Shown in pieces: positions 33,800-45,785 of a stretch of DNA of 64,000 nt (its first letter is position 1; every line of letters begins with the position of its first letter). Source of the DNA: Clarkia xantiana subsp. parviflora (taxonomy: Eukaryota; Streptophyta; Magnoliopsida; Myrtales; Onagraceae); the NCBI GenBank assembly GCA_036873135.1, contig JAPTYO010000008.1:37952819-38016818 (forward strand). Direction: 5' to 3'. The position numbers were made by a program, and so were the translations under genes. The notes under the pieces were generated by a model that was given only the letters and a program-made list of their open reading frames with translations, made no database searches and was not told the DNA's origin.

Positions 33800-34819
33800 A
33801 TGGCAGACAGTCCTTCTTCTGGTATTCCGAGGTTACTTTTTTCTTTTCAGAGCAACTACTTATTTCCTTTTAACATCCTTTTGATGATCGATGTTCTTTT
33901 TCCTCTTAGATTTTATCAAGGTGATTCTTCGGAATCATCGTCAAGATATGGAAGAAGCTTCTTCTGCCCCCAAGTCGAAAGAAGCTAATAGTGGGGCGTC
34001 TATCGATACTCCTATCGGTGTCGAGGCTATCCCTTCTGCTAAGAAGTCGCATGTGAGATCCTCCAAGGACAAGGGTGAGGCGAAGGATACTACTCATTAT
34101 TCCAATCGAGATAGGAATACCCATTATTCTAGCTCTTGGCTAAAGAGAAGGCGATGTGGACATTCATCTTCTTCTTCATCGACTCGAGCGTCGCCCACTT
34201 GTGCTGAGACTTCTGCCAGTGGTCTTCCGGATTATGAGGGTCCTTCTTTCGACTGGGTTATGTTGTTAAATTCTTATGTCTATTATTCCAAAGATTGGGA
34301 TCCTTTAAACTTTTTGCAAGGGTACCCTCTTAAAGAGGGACATTCCATTGTTAACCCCGATCTGGCTCTTCGTTTATTAAATGCTTAGATTCCTCCCAAA
34401 GATCGTCGGCGTCTAGGGACAAGCGTGGACGAAGTAGAGGAGGCTACTCACCTTTTCCTTTTGAAACAAGCTGAAGTGAGCATTTCCCCCTTTCGATCAT
34501 CGAATTTACTCATTATTTGATCTTCTTTTTCTAATTTCTTCTTCAACAGGCTTCTAAGGATTCCCTCCAATATTCTCGTCTGATGATCGATCTTCTTAAG
34601 GAGTTACAATCAACCAAGGCGAAACTTAGGGACTTAGTGCCTACAGACGATATAGGAGAGGTTCAGATCCTTAGAGAGGAGAATGCCAAGTTGAGGGAAG
34701 AACTTAAGCATGTGGCTGAAAAGTCTACTGCTTTTGAACGAGAGCTTCATAAAAGTGAGGAATCTTTACAAAGTTCCCTCTTGTTGTTCAAAGAATACCG
34801 TATTATTTTGGGCAAATAG
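33800..34819 (+). pseudogene. Antisense three-exon gene of D, coiled-coil protein
   Basis: Model: exon 1 33800-33821, intron 33822-33909 (GT...TTAG), exon 2 33910-34475, intron 34476-34549 (GTGAGC...CAACAG), exon 3 34550-34819. Lengths 22, 566 and 270 give 285 residues and a stop with frame kept across both junctions. One in-frame TAG at 34386 is the only break. Exon 2 encodes a Ser/Lys-rich stretch, a basic KRRRCGHSSSSSS patch and a segment with FDWVMLL and WDPLNFLQGYPLKEGH. Exon 3 is a Leu/Glu/Lys coiled coil (LREENAKLREELKHVAEKS). Exon 3 and its acceptor match the E1 gene. Known family context: Tat elements often carry an additional ORF in antisense next to the 3' LTR. Its function is unknown. 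The introns are my prediction. Confidence 0.7.
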
Positions 34820-34849
34820 TCGATTTATGAAGAAGTCGACGATCGAGAC

Positions 34850-36500
34850 TGTAGGCGCCGATTTTTTATCGAGTTGTCGACGTATCTAGGCCTTATCGCT
34901 ATTTCAAACATGTAGCCTAGGGCGACTTGTTGATTTATAGGCGTCATTCTTCTATCGAATCATCGACGCATCTTGGCTTGATCGTCCCCTTTTAGGTACA
35001 TGGTGTCGTTGATCGATTCGTAGATGCTATCTTCTATCGAGCTGTCGACTTACCTAGGATTTATTTCCATCTTGGGCACATAATGTCGACAATCGAGTTG
35101 TAAAAACCGTCCTTCTATCGAGTTTTCAACGTACCTAGGCTTTATTGCCATCTTGCGCACATAATGTCGATAATAGAGATATTTGATGTCGATCTTCTAT
35201 CGAGTTGTCGACGTACCTAGGCTTTATTGCCATCTTGGGCACATAATGTCGACAATCGAGATTGTCGACGTTGATCTTCTATCGAGTTGTCGACGTACCT
35301 AGGCTTTATTGCCATCTTGGGCACATAATGTCAACAATCGATATTGTTGATGTCGATCTTCTGTCGAGTTGTCGACGTACCTAGGCTTTATTGCCATCTT
35401 GGGCACATAATGTCGACAATCGATTTGAAGACTTCATTCTTCTATCGAGTTGTCGACATACCTAGGCTTTATTGCCATCTTGGGCACATAATGTCGACAA
35501 TCTAGATTGTTGATGTCGATCTTCTATCTAGTTGTCGATGTACCTAGGCTTTATTTCCATCTTGGGCACATAATGTCAACAATCGACATATAGACTTCAT
35601 TCTTCTATAGAGTTGTTGACGTACCTAGGCTTTATTGCCATCTTGGGCACTTAATGTCGACAATCGAGATTGTTGATGTCGATCTTCTATCAAGTTGTCG
35701 ACGTACCTAGGCTTTATTGTCATCTTGGGCACATAATGTCGACAATCGATTTGTAGACTTCATTCTTCTATCGAGTTTTCGACGTACCTAGGCTTTATTT
35801 CCATCTTGGGCACATATTGTCGACAATCGAGATTGTTGATGTCGATCTTCTATCGAGTTGTCGACGTACCTAGGCTTTATTTCTATCTTGGGCACATAAT
35901 GTCGACAAACGATTTGTAGACTTCATTCTTCTATCGATTTGTCGATGTACCTAGACTTTATTGCCATCTTGGGGACATAATGTTGACAATCGAGATTGTT
36001 GATGTCGATCTTCTATCGAGTTGTCGACGTACCTAGGCTTTATTGCCATCTTGGGCACATAATGTCGACAATCGATTTGTAGACTTCATTCTTCTATCGA
36101 GTTGTCGACATACCTAGGCTTTCTTGCCATCTTGGCACATAATGTCGACAGTCGAGATTGTTGATGTCGATCTTCTATCGAGTTGTCGACGTACCTAGGC
36201 TTTATTGCCATCTTGGGCACATAATTTCGACAATGATTTTGCAGACTTCATTCTTCTATCGAGTTGTCGATGTACCTAGGCTTTATTTCCATCTTGTGCA
36301 CATAATGTCGACAATCGAGATTGTTGATGTCGATCTTCTATCGAGCTGTCGACGTACCAAGGCTTTATTGCCATCTTGGGCACATAATGTCGACAATCGA
36401 TTTGTAGACTTCATTCTTCTATCGAGTTGTCAACATACCTAGGCTTTATTGCCATATTGGGCACATAATGTCGACAATCAAGATTGTGGACGTCGATCTT
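34850..36500. repeat. 82-bp tandem array with 164-bp higher-order period
   Basis: About 20 units of 82 bp (starts of the GTACCTAGG block at 35131, 35213, 35295, 35377 and about 35458). Each has TCGAGTTGTCGACGTACCTAGG, TTTATTGCCATCTTGGGCAC and ATAATGTCGACAATCGA. Two unit types alternate over much of the array: one continues GATTGTTGATGTCGATC, the other TTTGTAGACTTCATTC. This gives a dimeric 164-bp period. Open frames in it are periodic artefacts. Confidence 0.92.
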
Positions 36501-36665
36501 TGATGGTAATATATGGATGATTTCTTATAAGAAAGAAAGGGACCTCGAGGGGCCATATTTATTCATCGTTTCCTGAATATTAAATAAAAAGAAAGATTTC
36601 AAAGTATTAGTCAAAACAAAGAGACATCTACTTTAGAAGTTTTTATAACATCTCTGGGCGTGTAT

Positions 36666-37535
36666 CTACGTGTTGTAGCAGTGTCGCACCATGGCTTGAT
36701 CTCCTCGGACCTCACCAATTCCCTTAGGTGTTGAGAATTTCATTACTTGATGAGCAGTCGACGGGATGATCCGATAAGGATTAAGAGTAGTTCTTCTGAT
36801 GATAGCATTGTATGCTGAGGCGGCGTCGACGAATTCAAAGAGTATATCGATTTGTAGAATTTTCTCATATTCTCCCAAAATGGTGGTTAGTCGAATAGCT
36901 CCCATGGGATAGATGGTTTCTCCTGCAAAGCCTATCAAAGGGAAGTCGACTTTCTTCAAATCTCTTCTCGTCAGACCCAATTGTAAGAACGCTTGGTAGA
37001 CGAGAATGTCAGTTGAGCTTCCACTATCGATAAGGACTCTTTTAACCTTATATGTGGATATAAGGAAAGTAACAACCAGGGTGTCTTGATGAGGTTGATC
37101 AATTTTTAAAAGATCACTGGCAGTGAAGCTAATAGTTTCGAGCTCGGGTTCTCGAGGTCTTTTTCCCATCACATCCGTTGTAGATATTTGGGCAGCGTAT
37201 ACTTCTCGAGCTGACACAAATCCTCCCGCGATGACGTTCACTGTCCCTCTCTGGATTGGGGCGGGATGGTCATGAGGAGGGGATCAGAAGTTCCCTCTTG
37301 AGCTGCGATTTCGTTTTTGGGGGGTGTTGGCAGATTTCTCCACAAATTTTAACAGTTTACCTCTTTGAATGAGAGTCTCGATATCCTGATTTAAGATAGC
37401 GCATTCATTTGTACCGTGCCCCCTAGCATGTTGATACCGACAATAGGCATTTATCTGATGACCCATCATGTTCTTCCTTGCTGGAGGTGGGTTGTTTAAA
37501 CGGAGTTTCTCCATCTGTTGAAGTACTACCGCCAC
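36666..37535 (-). pseudogene. D gag zinc-knuckle-like region and aspartic protease
   Basis: 37535-37284 encodes CRYQHARGHGTNECAIL, a modified knuckle of the type seen in Tat gags, followed by IETLIQRGKLLKFV. After a break, 37241-36666 encodes the protease, with the active-site motif VLIDSGSSTDIL, the flap region and the later IGFAGETIYPMG and YNAIIRRTTLNPYR motifs typical of Tat proteases. The usual RT follow-on is absent. The text ends with a GIGEVRGDQ motif that normally leads into RT, and the tandem array begins about 160 bp further on. Stops between the two frames (37242-37283) show it is not one intact ORF. Confidence 0.85.
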
Positions 37536-37616
37536 GTTGTGTGTGAGAGGGGTGTATCTTGCTGGATAAGAGTTGATGTCTCTTTTCTGATTTTGAAAGT
37601 TTTTGGGTCGAAAGCC

Positions 37617-38729
37617 TTAATCTCTCTTCGAGGGTCGTGAAGCGGAACCTTCCTCGATTTTAGCAGGAATAACCTGCTTCTTGGCCTCCATGGGCGATTT
37701 CTCGTGTGACCTTTCTAGGTCGATGTACTTCTTGACTCTGATGGCGAGGGCATCAATCTTTCGCACGGGCTTCATCACCATGCTATCCTTCAAAGCTTGG
37801 CTCTGAATTCTGAGGCCTCTCCAGAAGGTCCTGATCAGCTCGCCATCAGTGGCGTCCTCATTTAGCTGCTGGAGTATCTTGTGGTATCTAGTATAATAAC
37901 TGTCTAAAGTCTCATCAGGACCTTGCTCAATTTTATCTAGAAAGTCCATGCTCTTGAGGCGTTGTCTTTGGCCTATGTGACCCTCTATGAACTTGGTCTT
38001 CAACTCTTCCCATGAGTCTATCGAGTTGTCAGGAAGACCAAAAAACCAAGAGGAGGCTTCTTCTTTTAGAGTTGTTGGGGAGAGAGCTACATAATGATTT
38101 GGCGTTGCCCCTCTCCATATGAGGGAAGAGTTGTGGGCGTTGATATGGCGAACCGGATCTCCCTCGCCTGTGTAGGCGTCGATGTTCCTCGCGAATACTT
38201 GCGGGGGAACTCGAGTTTTAAACAACCTTTTGGAGAAAGGGTGAGATGTGTGATCACGAACAATTAGCAGGTCATTCGCCCCTCTTCTCTTATTTTCCAA
38301 CAATTTTTCTACTTGTCCTATAGTGAATAGGACACGACCTTTGCTCCCCGTCTCGACTTCGGGAGCCTTAGGGATCTCTTTTTTCAAGAGCTTCTCCTCC
38401 ACAATATTCACACCGCAGGCTACTTCTTCCTTCTGGGAGACTTCTCGGGTTGGTTCCTTCTTATCGGGAACAATTCCCGCCTGGGCTTGGTTCCAAAAGG
38501 CTATGAAAGCCGCCATTACCTCCTGAGGGACAGCCGGGGGGATTGTTCTCGCCTCTTCTGGATTTGGTAATGACTTGGAGTGACTAGGATTCTCCTCACC
38601 ACCAGTGCCATTAGTTTGAGGCACGGATAGATCTTCTTCCGGTGTTGGTTTTGAAGTGGAGGGATTTGCTGGGGTTTCTCCAATCTCTTCAACCACGGAA
38701 TTTGGCATCTTGTTCTTCTCGGGAGCCAT
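37617..38729 (-). CDS. D gag polyprotein N-terminal part
   Basis: 370 residues from the ATG at 38729. An in-frame TTG lies upstream at 38765 but sits in the primer site, so I prefer the ATG. The N-terminal 150 residues are Pro/Glu/Ser-rich. The middle and end carry the retrotransposon gag (capsid-like) domain: FSKRLFKTRVPPQVF, SLIWRGATPNHYVALSP, SSWFFGLPDNSIDSWEELKTKF and the FWRGLRIQSQ block. It ends with a Lys/Glu-rich tail at 37617, and the knuckle follows after a gap. This is the longest clean retroelement frame in the window and suggests fairly recent activity. The product would form the particle and bind element RNA. Confidence 0.88.
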   Translation of the reverse strand: MAPEKNKMPNSVVEEIGETPANPSTSKPTPEEDLSVPQTNGTGGEENPSHSKSLPNPEEARTIPPAVPQEVMAAFIAFWNQAQAGIVPDKKEPTREVSQKEEVACGVNIVEEKLLKKEIPKAPEVETGSKGRVLFTIGQVEKLLENKRRGANDLLIVRDHTSHPFSKRLFKTRVPPQVFARNIDAYTGEGDPVRHINAHNSSLIWRGATPNHYVALSPTTLKEEASSWFFGLPDNSIDSWEELKTKFIEGHIGQRQRLKSMDFLDKIEQGPDETLDSYYTRYHKILQQLNEDATDGELIRTFWRGLRIQSQALKDSMVMKPVRKIDALAIRVKKYIDLERSHEKSPMEAKKQVIPAKIEEGSASRPSKRD

Positions 38730-38749
38730 GACTTTTTGATCATCGGTTC

Positions 38750-38766
38750 CCACAGACGGCGCCAAA
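38750..38766 (-). other. Primer binding site of D
   Basis: TTTGGCGCCGTCTGTGG on the minus strand, directly after the LTR end CCCAACA. TGGCGCCGT fits the 3' end of a plant tRNA-Asp over about nine bases (from memory). The same start occurs at 52049 in B. Confidence 0.7.
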
Positions 38767-39539
38767 TGTTGGGATCAAAATGACGTGGCCTTGAACTTCT
38801 AGTAGTGGACTTCGAGGTCTCTCCAGGAGCTAACTCTTTTAGGTATCTTTCTCGACCTCTTGGGTGCTTAGTTCCTTTAGGAGCTTTGTGCTAGGCGAGG
38901 ACCTGAAAAGGGGTGAGGATGTCCCCTGGTTCCACTCCGATGCTTAAGTCAGTAATGGATTTAGAGAGAGTATTGTAAAGTATGAGAATCAAGATTGTAA
39001 AATACATATAATGTTCCCCTATTTATAGGGAGAGATTACCAACTTCAAATGGCGGCTACCCTCTTGAGAGGGTTTCTGTCCAGAGTCGGTTTAAGCAGGT
39101 GACAAGTAGGTCGCCACATCATCTTTCCTTAGTTGGGAAGGTTTCCCTTTGGCGGTTGAAAGCAGGTCGCCAGCTGTCCCTTTCCTTAAGAAGGGGGTTT
39201 CTTCATGGCGGCTAGAGCAGGTCGCCACCTGTTCTTTCCTTAAGAGGAAGGTTTCTTCATGGCAGCTAGAGCAGGTCGCCACCTGTCTCATTCCTTAAGA
39301 GGAAGTTTTCTTCAGTGGTGTTTTGGCTATCGACTCGTACCTTAATAGAAGAGCCTTTAGTGATTTAGTCGCCTTCTTTTGCTAGTCGTTCTTCAGAAGT
39401 CAACTTCTTCATATATGGTCGTCGACCATTTGTCTTTGCCTTGTCGTTCTGAACAAAAATGGTCTACGACTTTTCTTTAGTCTCACCTTTAAACGTACTC
39501 GTCTTCATACTATTCTATCCTTTTAATCATAACCCAACA
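38767..39539 (-). repeat. 5' LTR of D
   Basis: 773 bp, partner of 32580-33361, with the same subrepeats but only 5 G at 39193-39197 in place of the 17-G run. Followed by the second CCCGG. Confidence 0.95.
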
Positions 39540-40072
39540 CCCGGTATCAGTCAAACGCTCAAGGTGAAGAAGTTTGTGCCCATCCAAATCGCAATGATTC
39601 TATATAGCGAACCGAGCCTGACCCCGGTAGTCGAACGTTGCACGCGAAGTATGAAGTGCACCTTGATAGCATAACCTGAACTTACATATTATCAGGAGTG
39701 GGAAATGTCATACGCTATCGTATATTTTCATCTGGCCAAGAATGTGGTTTCCGTTGAACTGAGTTCATCACGACGATACGCAATACGAATATCATGACGT
39801 GTTACCCCAAACCAAATGATCGTTTTGATTAATCGGGTTTATCTTCGGAAAACACCGTGGTTCTTAGCCGGTCTTGACATGGTAGAGGTTCCCCCTCCGT
39901 CCAGACGACCGAGCCTGTGTGACGAGGCTGGCCCGACATGTTTTATTAGGAGGTTTTACACTCCAACGACTAATTCAAACATTATGACGTCGTAATCATA
40001 AACACAAACTACAATTCTTTCATTCGAATGTTACTTCAAAACTCAAAATGTTATGGATACAATACAATCCTC

Positions 40073-40735
40073 CTAAACCCTAAGCAGTCCAAGCATTTTA
40101 ACATGCTTTTCGAAAAATTCCCCGCGTAAAGGTTTGATCAATGGGTCTGTCACCATACTCTCAGACGATAAGTATTCTAATGTGATCAATTTGTCTTCTA
40201 CCATACTCTTTGCATAATTATATTTAATACCAATGTGTTTCGTCCTATTAAGGTAATTTGGATTCTTAACTGGTGCTATCGTTGCTGGACTATTAGAGTA
40301 AATCCTCACAGGTTAACTCCCGTCCTCGACGTCAAGCAGAGCAGTCAAGAGTCTCTTTAGCCAGACAGCTTCCTGCGCATTCTTAGAGAGGACCACAAAT
40401 TCAGATTCCATCGTGGACAGCGTGACACAGGCTTGCTTCTTGTCCTTCCATAAAATGGCGGCATTAGTAAGGAGAAATTCTTCCCCTGGACTTACGATCA
40501 TCCGGATCGCTACCATTGTCGGTGTCACTGAACCCAGTCAATTTTAGCCTTCTACCCTCATGACTCATAGCACAGTCCGTAGTCGGCAGTACCTTTTAGG
40601 CATTGAATAAACAGATAGTAAATGTTGATATCCAGGGTCTGACTGGAAACATGCTACTAGGCCCACATCGTAACATATATCTGGACGAGTACATTGCATG
40701 GCGTACATAATACTACCGTCGATGTCTTCACCCAT
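40073..40735 (-). pseudogene. C3 RT end and RNase H
   Basis: Minus-strand copia RNase H. 40528-40313 carries [32 protein letters not shown]. 40309-40073 carries NRTKHIGIKYNYAKSMVEDKLITLEY and the C-terminal FFEKHVKMLGLLRV. Before it, up to about 40735, degenerate RT C-terminal text (the CT-P-D-I-C-Y-D-VGL region) can be followed. The frames are separated by a shift near 40310. It is the same family as C1 and C2, truncated at the 5' side. Confidence 0.85.
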
Positions 40736-43540
40736 ACGTCTTATTTTTCTATAATGAAAATTTGGTTACATCTATGAAAATTTGTGATTTGAATTTTTAA
40801 TAATATTTGCCTTCTTAAAAAATATTGCTGTGGAACATAATAGCAAATAACATGTGATGCATGTGCATCAAATGGTGAAGTGAGTCAAGTAATGATGCAA
40901 AACGGACACATCTCCTTGAATAAAACAATTCCAAGGGATTGTAGGTTCAACAATTTACTGAATTTTCTTCTCTCTGTTTAATTTTTTTGAAGTATACATA
41001 CATGATGTAATTTGTGAAGTTCATTGAATTGTGAGTCACCTTTTATATATAATATAATATATACTATATATGTATATTGTATATTGAGTAGAATAGGGAT
41101 GAGGGTAATAAATGGTGATGTTTTGTCCCTATTGTCTCAAGTAAAATCATCCAAAAGAAAAGTAAACTAATCAACAAGTAGGTCCAAAGGTAAGGCCACT
41201 ATAGCTAGGAATTTAGGTCTCTAAAGAAATAAGGCCTCATATATATTAAGTTTCTTAAGCAGATGAAAAAACAAAAATGTTCGGTTCAGAAAAAAATAAA
41301 ATGACTTTCTATTATTTTTTCTGCTTAATCATGTTCTCTCTTTTTAAATTTTAATCAATAGACTCTCTGAAAAAAAATATGTCTTCTAAATTAAATGTGA
41401 AGACCCTGAATTTTAGTTTAGTTTTAGGCATCGGTTTCTCTTGGGCTGGACCTACTAATCAATGCCTTCCTCAAGCGTGTAATTAATTTGCGCTACTTGA
41501 ACCGACTATATATATTGTGAAATGGACTTTACATTATGACTTGATACATATAATAAATATAATGGCGCTTTGAATTTCTTTAGCAATCTTGCTTTACAAG
41601 GATAGGAGTAGCAATATATTTCTTGGGACGTCTTGATTACTATGATTCGATAAATAATATGTAGTTTGAGTTCTCCACCAATATAATGTTGGTGCTTGAT
41701 TAATGGATAAGCATCCTTCATTACTAATTTATATTATAAATTAAAGGTCACTCCCCTTCGACACCCCACGTGTTTAGGTGTATAATTCTTTTATTAATGC
41801 GACCACTAACCGTGAATCATCATACATCAACTATTAATTCGAGTTTGCGGTACTTTTCGTCCAATGTTATTAATTCAAGTTTGTGATACCACGTGAAAAT
41901 TTAAATTAATCATTTAATTTAAGTGATCTAAATTTTAAGGTGACAGATTAATATATAATTTGATCTTTATACATTTACGGGAAAAGCAGAAATGGACGTC
42001 ACAGTTTTGCACGGGATGGAAATTCAAACCGTAACACTTCCACGTGCTCTATATTTAACACTAATGCATTGTATCCAATCATAACTCCGAAAGTAAACAT
42101 GTTTCCTAGATAGTGTGTATTAGGATGATTAATCTTCCGAAAATTGTTTGTATTGCACCTCTTTTAGTAGATATATGAAAATGTGCATACTTTAAAACCT
42201 CTCTTTTATACATAAATAAATAAAAATTAAAAAAGACTAAAACCTATTTTTTTAAGAGTTGAACTTGAGACTAAGACAAAGAACTAATTTAACTTTAAAT
42301 AAAAATGAGTAAGTAATTAATAAGTTAATTAATATATTTTTTCCATTAGTCACTCTCAATCTGCATTATTGAGTTAAAATCATCTTTTTGAGCACATGCA
42401 AAGTTCAAGGAAGTTGGAATAAGTTCTATTAATAGAATCACTTTTGTGGCTGCAATTGATTTATTTGGGCAAATTATACATGTTGATGAGTCTGTCCCTT
42501 CATGTATTTTAGTCACGTTTTTCTTGTTTATTGTATTCCACTAAATTGTTATTTTGACAAAAAAAAAATAACAATATAATAGTTAGTTAATAAAGCTTCT
42601 CTATAACCTTTATCTATCCACTCAATTTTTATTTTTGCCAATAATGGAATGCCCCAACCTAACTAGCTAGCTACTTGTGTGGTAGATTTACTTTGTTCAA
42701 ATCAAAATTCCTTAGTGGTGTAAGCAATTGGTACAATGATGTGAAGTTGCATCGAGAATGGCTAGTGAGTGACTTAAACACCCACAGTTACCGACCTAAA
42801 AATCTAATCATAATGAATCGCTACCCTTTCAAAGCTCAAATATATCTAATCTAATCTAAATATAAACAAATATAATTGTACTTGTTAAATTAGATAAATA
42901 CACTTAGAATAATCGGCACTCTGAAGTTTTAAAATTAATGGTAAAGTTTAAGTTAATTCTCAAATGTGTATTTATTTAAATCCAAAAATAATATTAATAG
43001 TAATATATAATAATAATATTTTATTTTAAATTTTTAGTAATTTCAATTAATATTTTTATGTAAAAAACTAAAAAATATAACCCCTCTTGAGATTAAATGT
43101 AGAGTTTGTGAACAATTTGAAGGTGTCCACATATTCAGAATGTGAATATCACGGGGTAAATTGTAACGTATTATCTAGTTGGACCAATAGGATTGAATAA
43201 ATTCGGCTTACTTCTCAACGTTATAAATGAATGGTTAATATTTGTATCTACTCTTATTATTTAAAACATATTTTCTTATGTGTTTATTTTAATTTATTTA
43301 ATTTATGTTTATCACATATTTTAGTGCACTTTCCTAGATAAATTTCTTAGGCTGTAATAACAACTTTATATTGCTAGGATGGAAAGTAACTCACGCGTAA
43401 ATGAAACAAAAATAAATGAGAGTGAAAGAAAAAAAAAGTTTTATAATAATAAACACAAGAATTCAAATTATATATATTTTTATATTATATATATATATAA
43501 TAATATTTATCCAAATAAAAAAACAATGATCACTCTACAA
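40736..43540. other. AT-rich intergenic stretch, nothing recognised
   Basis: 2.8 kb of AT-rich sequence with only short frames and no element ends recognised. Three CACGTG hexamers lie at 41767, 41890 and 42041. It may be the only low-copy DNA in the window. Confidence 0.5.
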
Positions 43541-43999
43541 TATATTAGCGAAGGTTTTTCCAACCTTTCTCCCCCTTCTTTCTTAGGGTTTGTTGCCGCC
43601 GTTTCAAATCTCGCCTGACACCGCCTTGTTCTTCGTTTCTTTTTCGCTTGATCTCTATCTGATCATGCTCTCAATCTGCTTTCCTTCCTGATGTGACAAA
43701 TATTTATTGTTTGCATGTATGTTTACTTGCTCTAATTGCACAAGTAAGATCTAGGGTAATCATTACCTACACCTACGATGAGGGTTTCAGGCTTTTCATC
43801 TTCCATTAAACCTCTTCTACGTTTTCACCGATGTATCAGTTACACTCCTGACTTACAAAGAGTCTTCATTACTCTCTCTGGGAAGAAAAAACTCATCTAC
43901 CTTTACTGCAATTAAGGCCATGTATATTCTGCCTAGGATTTTTTTTTTTTACACTTTCTGTCACTTAGAAGGGTTCGCGAAGATGTGGTTCGTCTTTTT

Positions 44000-45547
44000 G
44001 TCACCGAAAATTGGCGTGTTGATGAGGCCCAGAGGTTATTCGTCGAAAAGATCGTTTCTGGCTCTTCATCTTCACCACCGTTGAGCAAGCACTGGAGGTT
44101 CTGAAAAATGGAGCCATTAGTGTGCAGTGGATGATTCTCCACCTTTGGCAACCTGATCCAATCCAACCATATAATAATGTTGACTTCACACGTGTGGAGT
44201 CTTGGATTGAGTTGTGAGGTATTCCCATGGGGCTAATGACGGACAACAACATTCATATGATTGCTTCTCAAGTGGGTGAGGTGATCCAAACTGAAGTATC
44301 AGAGGAAGGGACGTGGTTAACTACATACCTCAGGGTTAGGGTTATAATGCATCTTCTTGAACCTGTTCTTGCTAACGTTGGATTATAACCTGAGATTACC
44401 TTGTCGTAGATGTGGTCGGTTTGGCCACAATTTGGAGGAATGTCGAATTCCAGGCTCTGTGGTGCTGGCGGACCTTACTGCAAGATTGGCTCGTGTCGCA
44501 GAGGAACTAGGGTTAACTCAAGCGTCTCAATCACCCAATGATATGTTAACACATGGGAATTGAGGTTTTGGAATTCTTACCAACTGGATTCCGCTACAGG
44601 ATGACCCTCTGCCGAATACAACAAATAGAGGGGACCAAGACGCTTCAGGGAGAATGGTTTTCGACAGGATTTCAACTGTTGCCAGGGACAAGATCAACAG
44701 GGACCTGCCCGTCATCCTCAAGGACAACCACCTAATCCAGATGAGGCTAATCACTGCTCAGCCAACATCGTCTCTTCCTCATGGTGCAACTCTAGTTCCT
44801 CTACTATCTACTTCAACACTTACTGCAGGCTACATCTGGGTGCCACCACCATTATTTCCGGCGAACCCACCGACTGAATTTCTAGTCGCACCAACGCTGC
44901 CAACACTCAGTCTCACTTCAGTTTCCCTCTGGCACACCCACATTTCCCTATTGTTGTGTTCGTACCCTTCCAACAACATTGGAACTCCAGCTGGGAAGCT
45001 CCACAAAACCATTTTACGTCGTAGAAACCGTCGCCGGCATGGGACACATCATACCCCCCCCCCCCTTCTATGTACTTGTTTGGGTTTCATCTATCCCAAA
45101 CACCCCACGTCACCGGGTCTTTACGGAGTTAACGGGTTCGGGAGAAGCGGGTCAGCATCAAACTGGGCTGGGTCAGAATCTAAATGGTCCCTTGGCCTCC
45201 TAGTTTGGTATTGGTTCACTGGTATGTGGTTTTCCCTGTCTTTAAGCCCAAGGAGTGTTTTTGATGGATTTGGCCAGGCCAATCGATCTTCCCCAGATGA
45301 TCATGATCTCGCTACCCAGTTGGAACTAATGGCGCATTTACATGAGACCGCTGTTGAGGCCCAACTACATGCACCTAATGACGATGAGGCGGACCCATCC
45401 AACAGATCTCCTTCGCCTACATTGTTGGCCACAAGTTCAACTGTTCTTGACCGAACTCTGGTGGCCATGCATCGTCCAAGAGAAGATCCTATAGTCGAGA
45501 ATGGCCCTTCTAGGCTGCCGGAGTCGAAACGTTCCTTTGAGGTGTAA
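44000..45547 (+). pseudogene. LINE ORF1 (DUF4283-like plus zinc knuckle)
   Basis: The frame at 44080-44390 reads AISVQWMILHLWQPDP, VESWIEL-stop-GIPMG and IASQVGEVIQTE, the typical DUF4283-like text of plant LINE ORF1 proteins. After a frameshift the frame at 44357-44563 has the knuckle CRRCGRFGHNLEEC. In the same frame, after one stop at 44561, the C-terminal half (44654-45547) continues with Pro/Ser-rich and acidic text (QLHAPNDDEADPSNRSPSP). ORF1 proteins bind the element RNA. At least one shift and two stops make this copy dead. Confidence 0.82.
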
Positions 45548-45785
45548 TCAAGGCGTCCAAGTAACCATATCAGAGCACACCTCTTCCATCAAGAAGCACA
45601 AGACAACGTTTAATGGATGAGGATGCTGCAGCTCCTCAGGCCCTTAGATGAAGATCAGGAGATGTAGATGCGGCTACAACTTTTGATCAAGTCTCCTTTC
45701 TGTTCATCCTTTGGCACTCTACTTTTTACAACGATACCTCTATTGATATGGCGGGTCTGCATGGAATGCAGTTTCCGCATCTATT

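Larger units (their letters stand above)
32580..39539 (-). mobile_element. D: Tat-type gypsy element lacking RT and integrase
   Basis: 6960 bp with LTRs 32580-33361 and 38767-39539, TGTTGGG...CCCAACA ends and the TSD CCCGG (32575-32579 and 39540-39544). On the minus strand: primer site, gag, knuckle, protease. A long 82-bp array and a plus-strand (antisense) gene then take the place of RT, RNase H and integrase. It must have moved with proteins supplied by other elements. Minus-strand TATA boxes in both LTRs agree with the direction. Confidence 0.95.
32288..40735 (-). mobile_element. C3: inverted 3' fragment of the C family, split by D
   Basis: 32288-32579 and 39540-40735 are the two halves of a minus-strand fragment of the C family: RT end, RNase H and part of the 3' region. 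They are separated by D with its CCCGG duplication. C3 has no LTR of its own. It stops at the C1 LTR end, where the minus-strand text TTTGTGGAAAC corresponds to the 3' region of C2. The fragment therefore faces C1 in inverted orientation. Confidence 0.85.

Noticed and set aside
36158..36442. ORF in the 82-bp array
   Set aside because: A periodic translation of satellite units.
44527..45012. Minus-strand and overlapping ORFs within the LINE
   Set aside because: Shadows of LINE ORF1.
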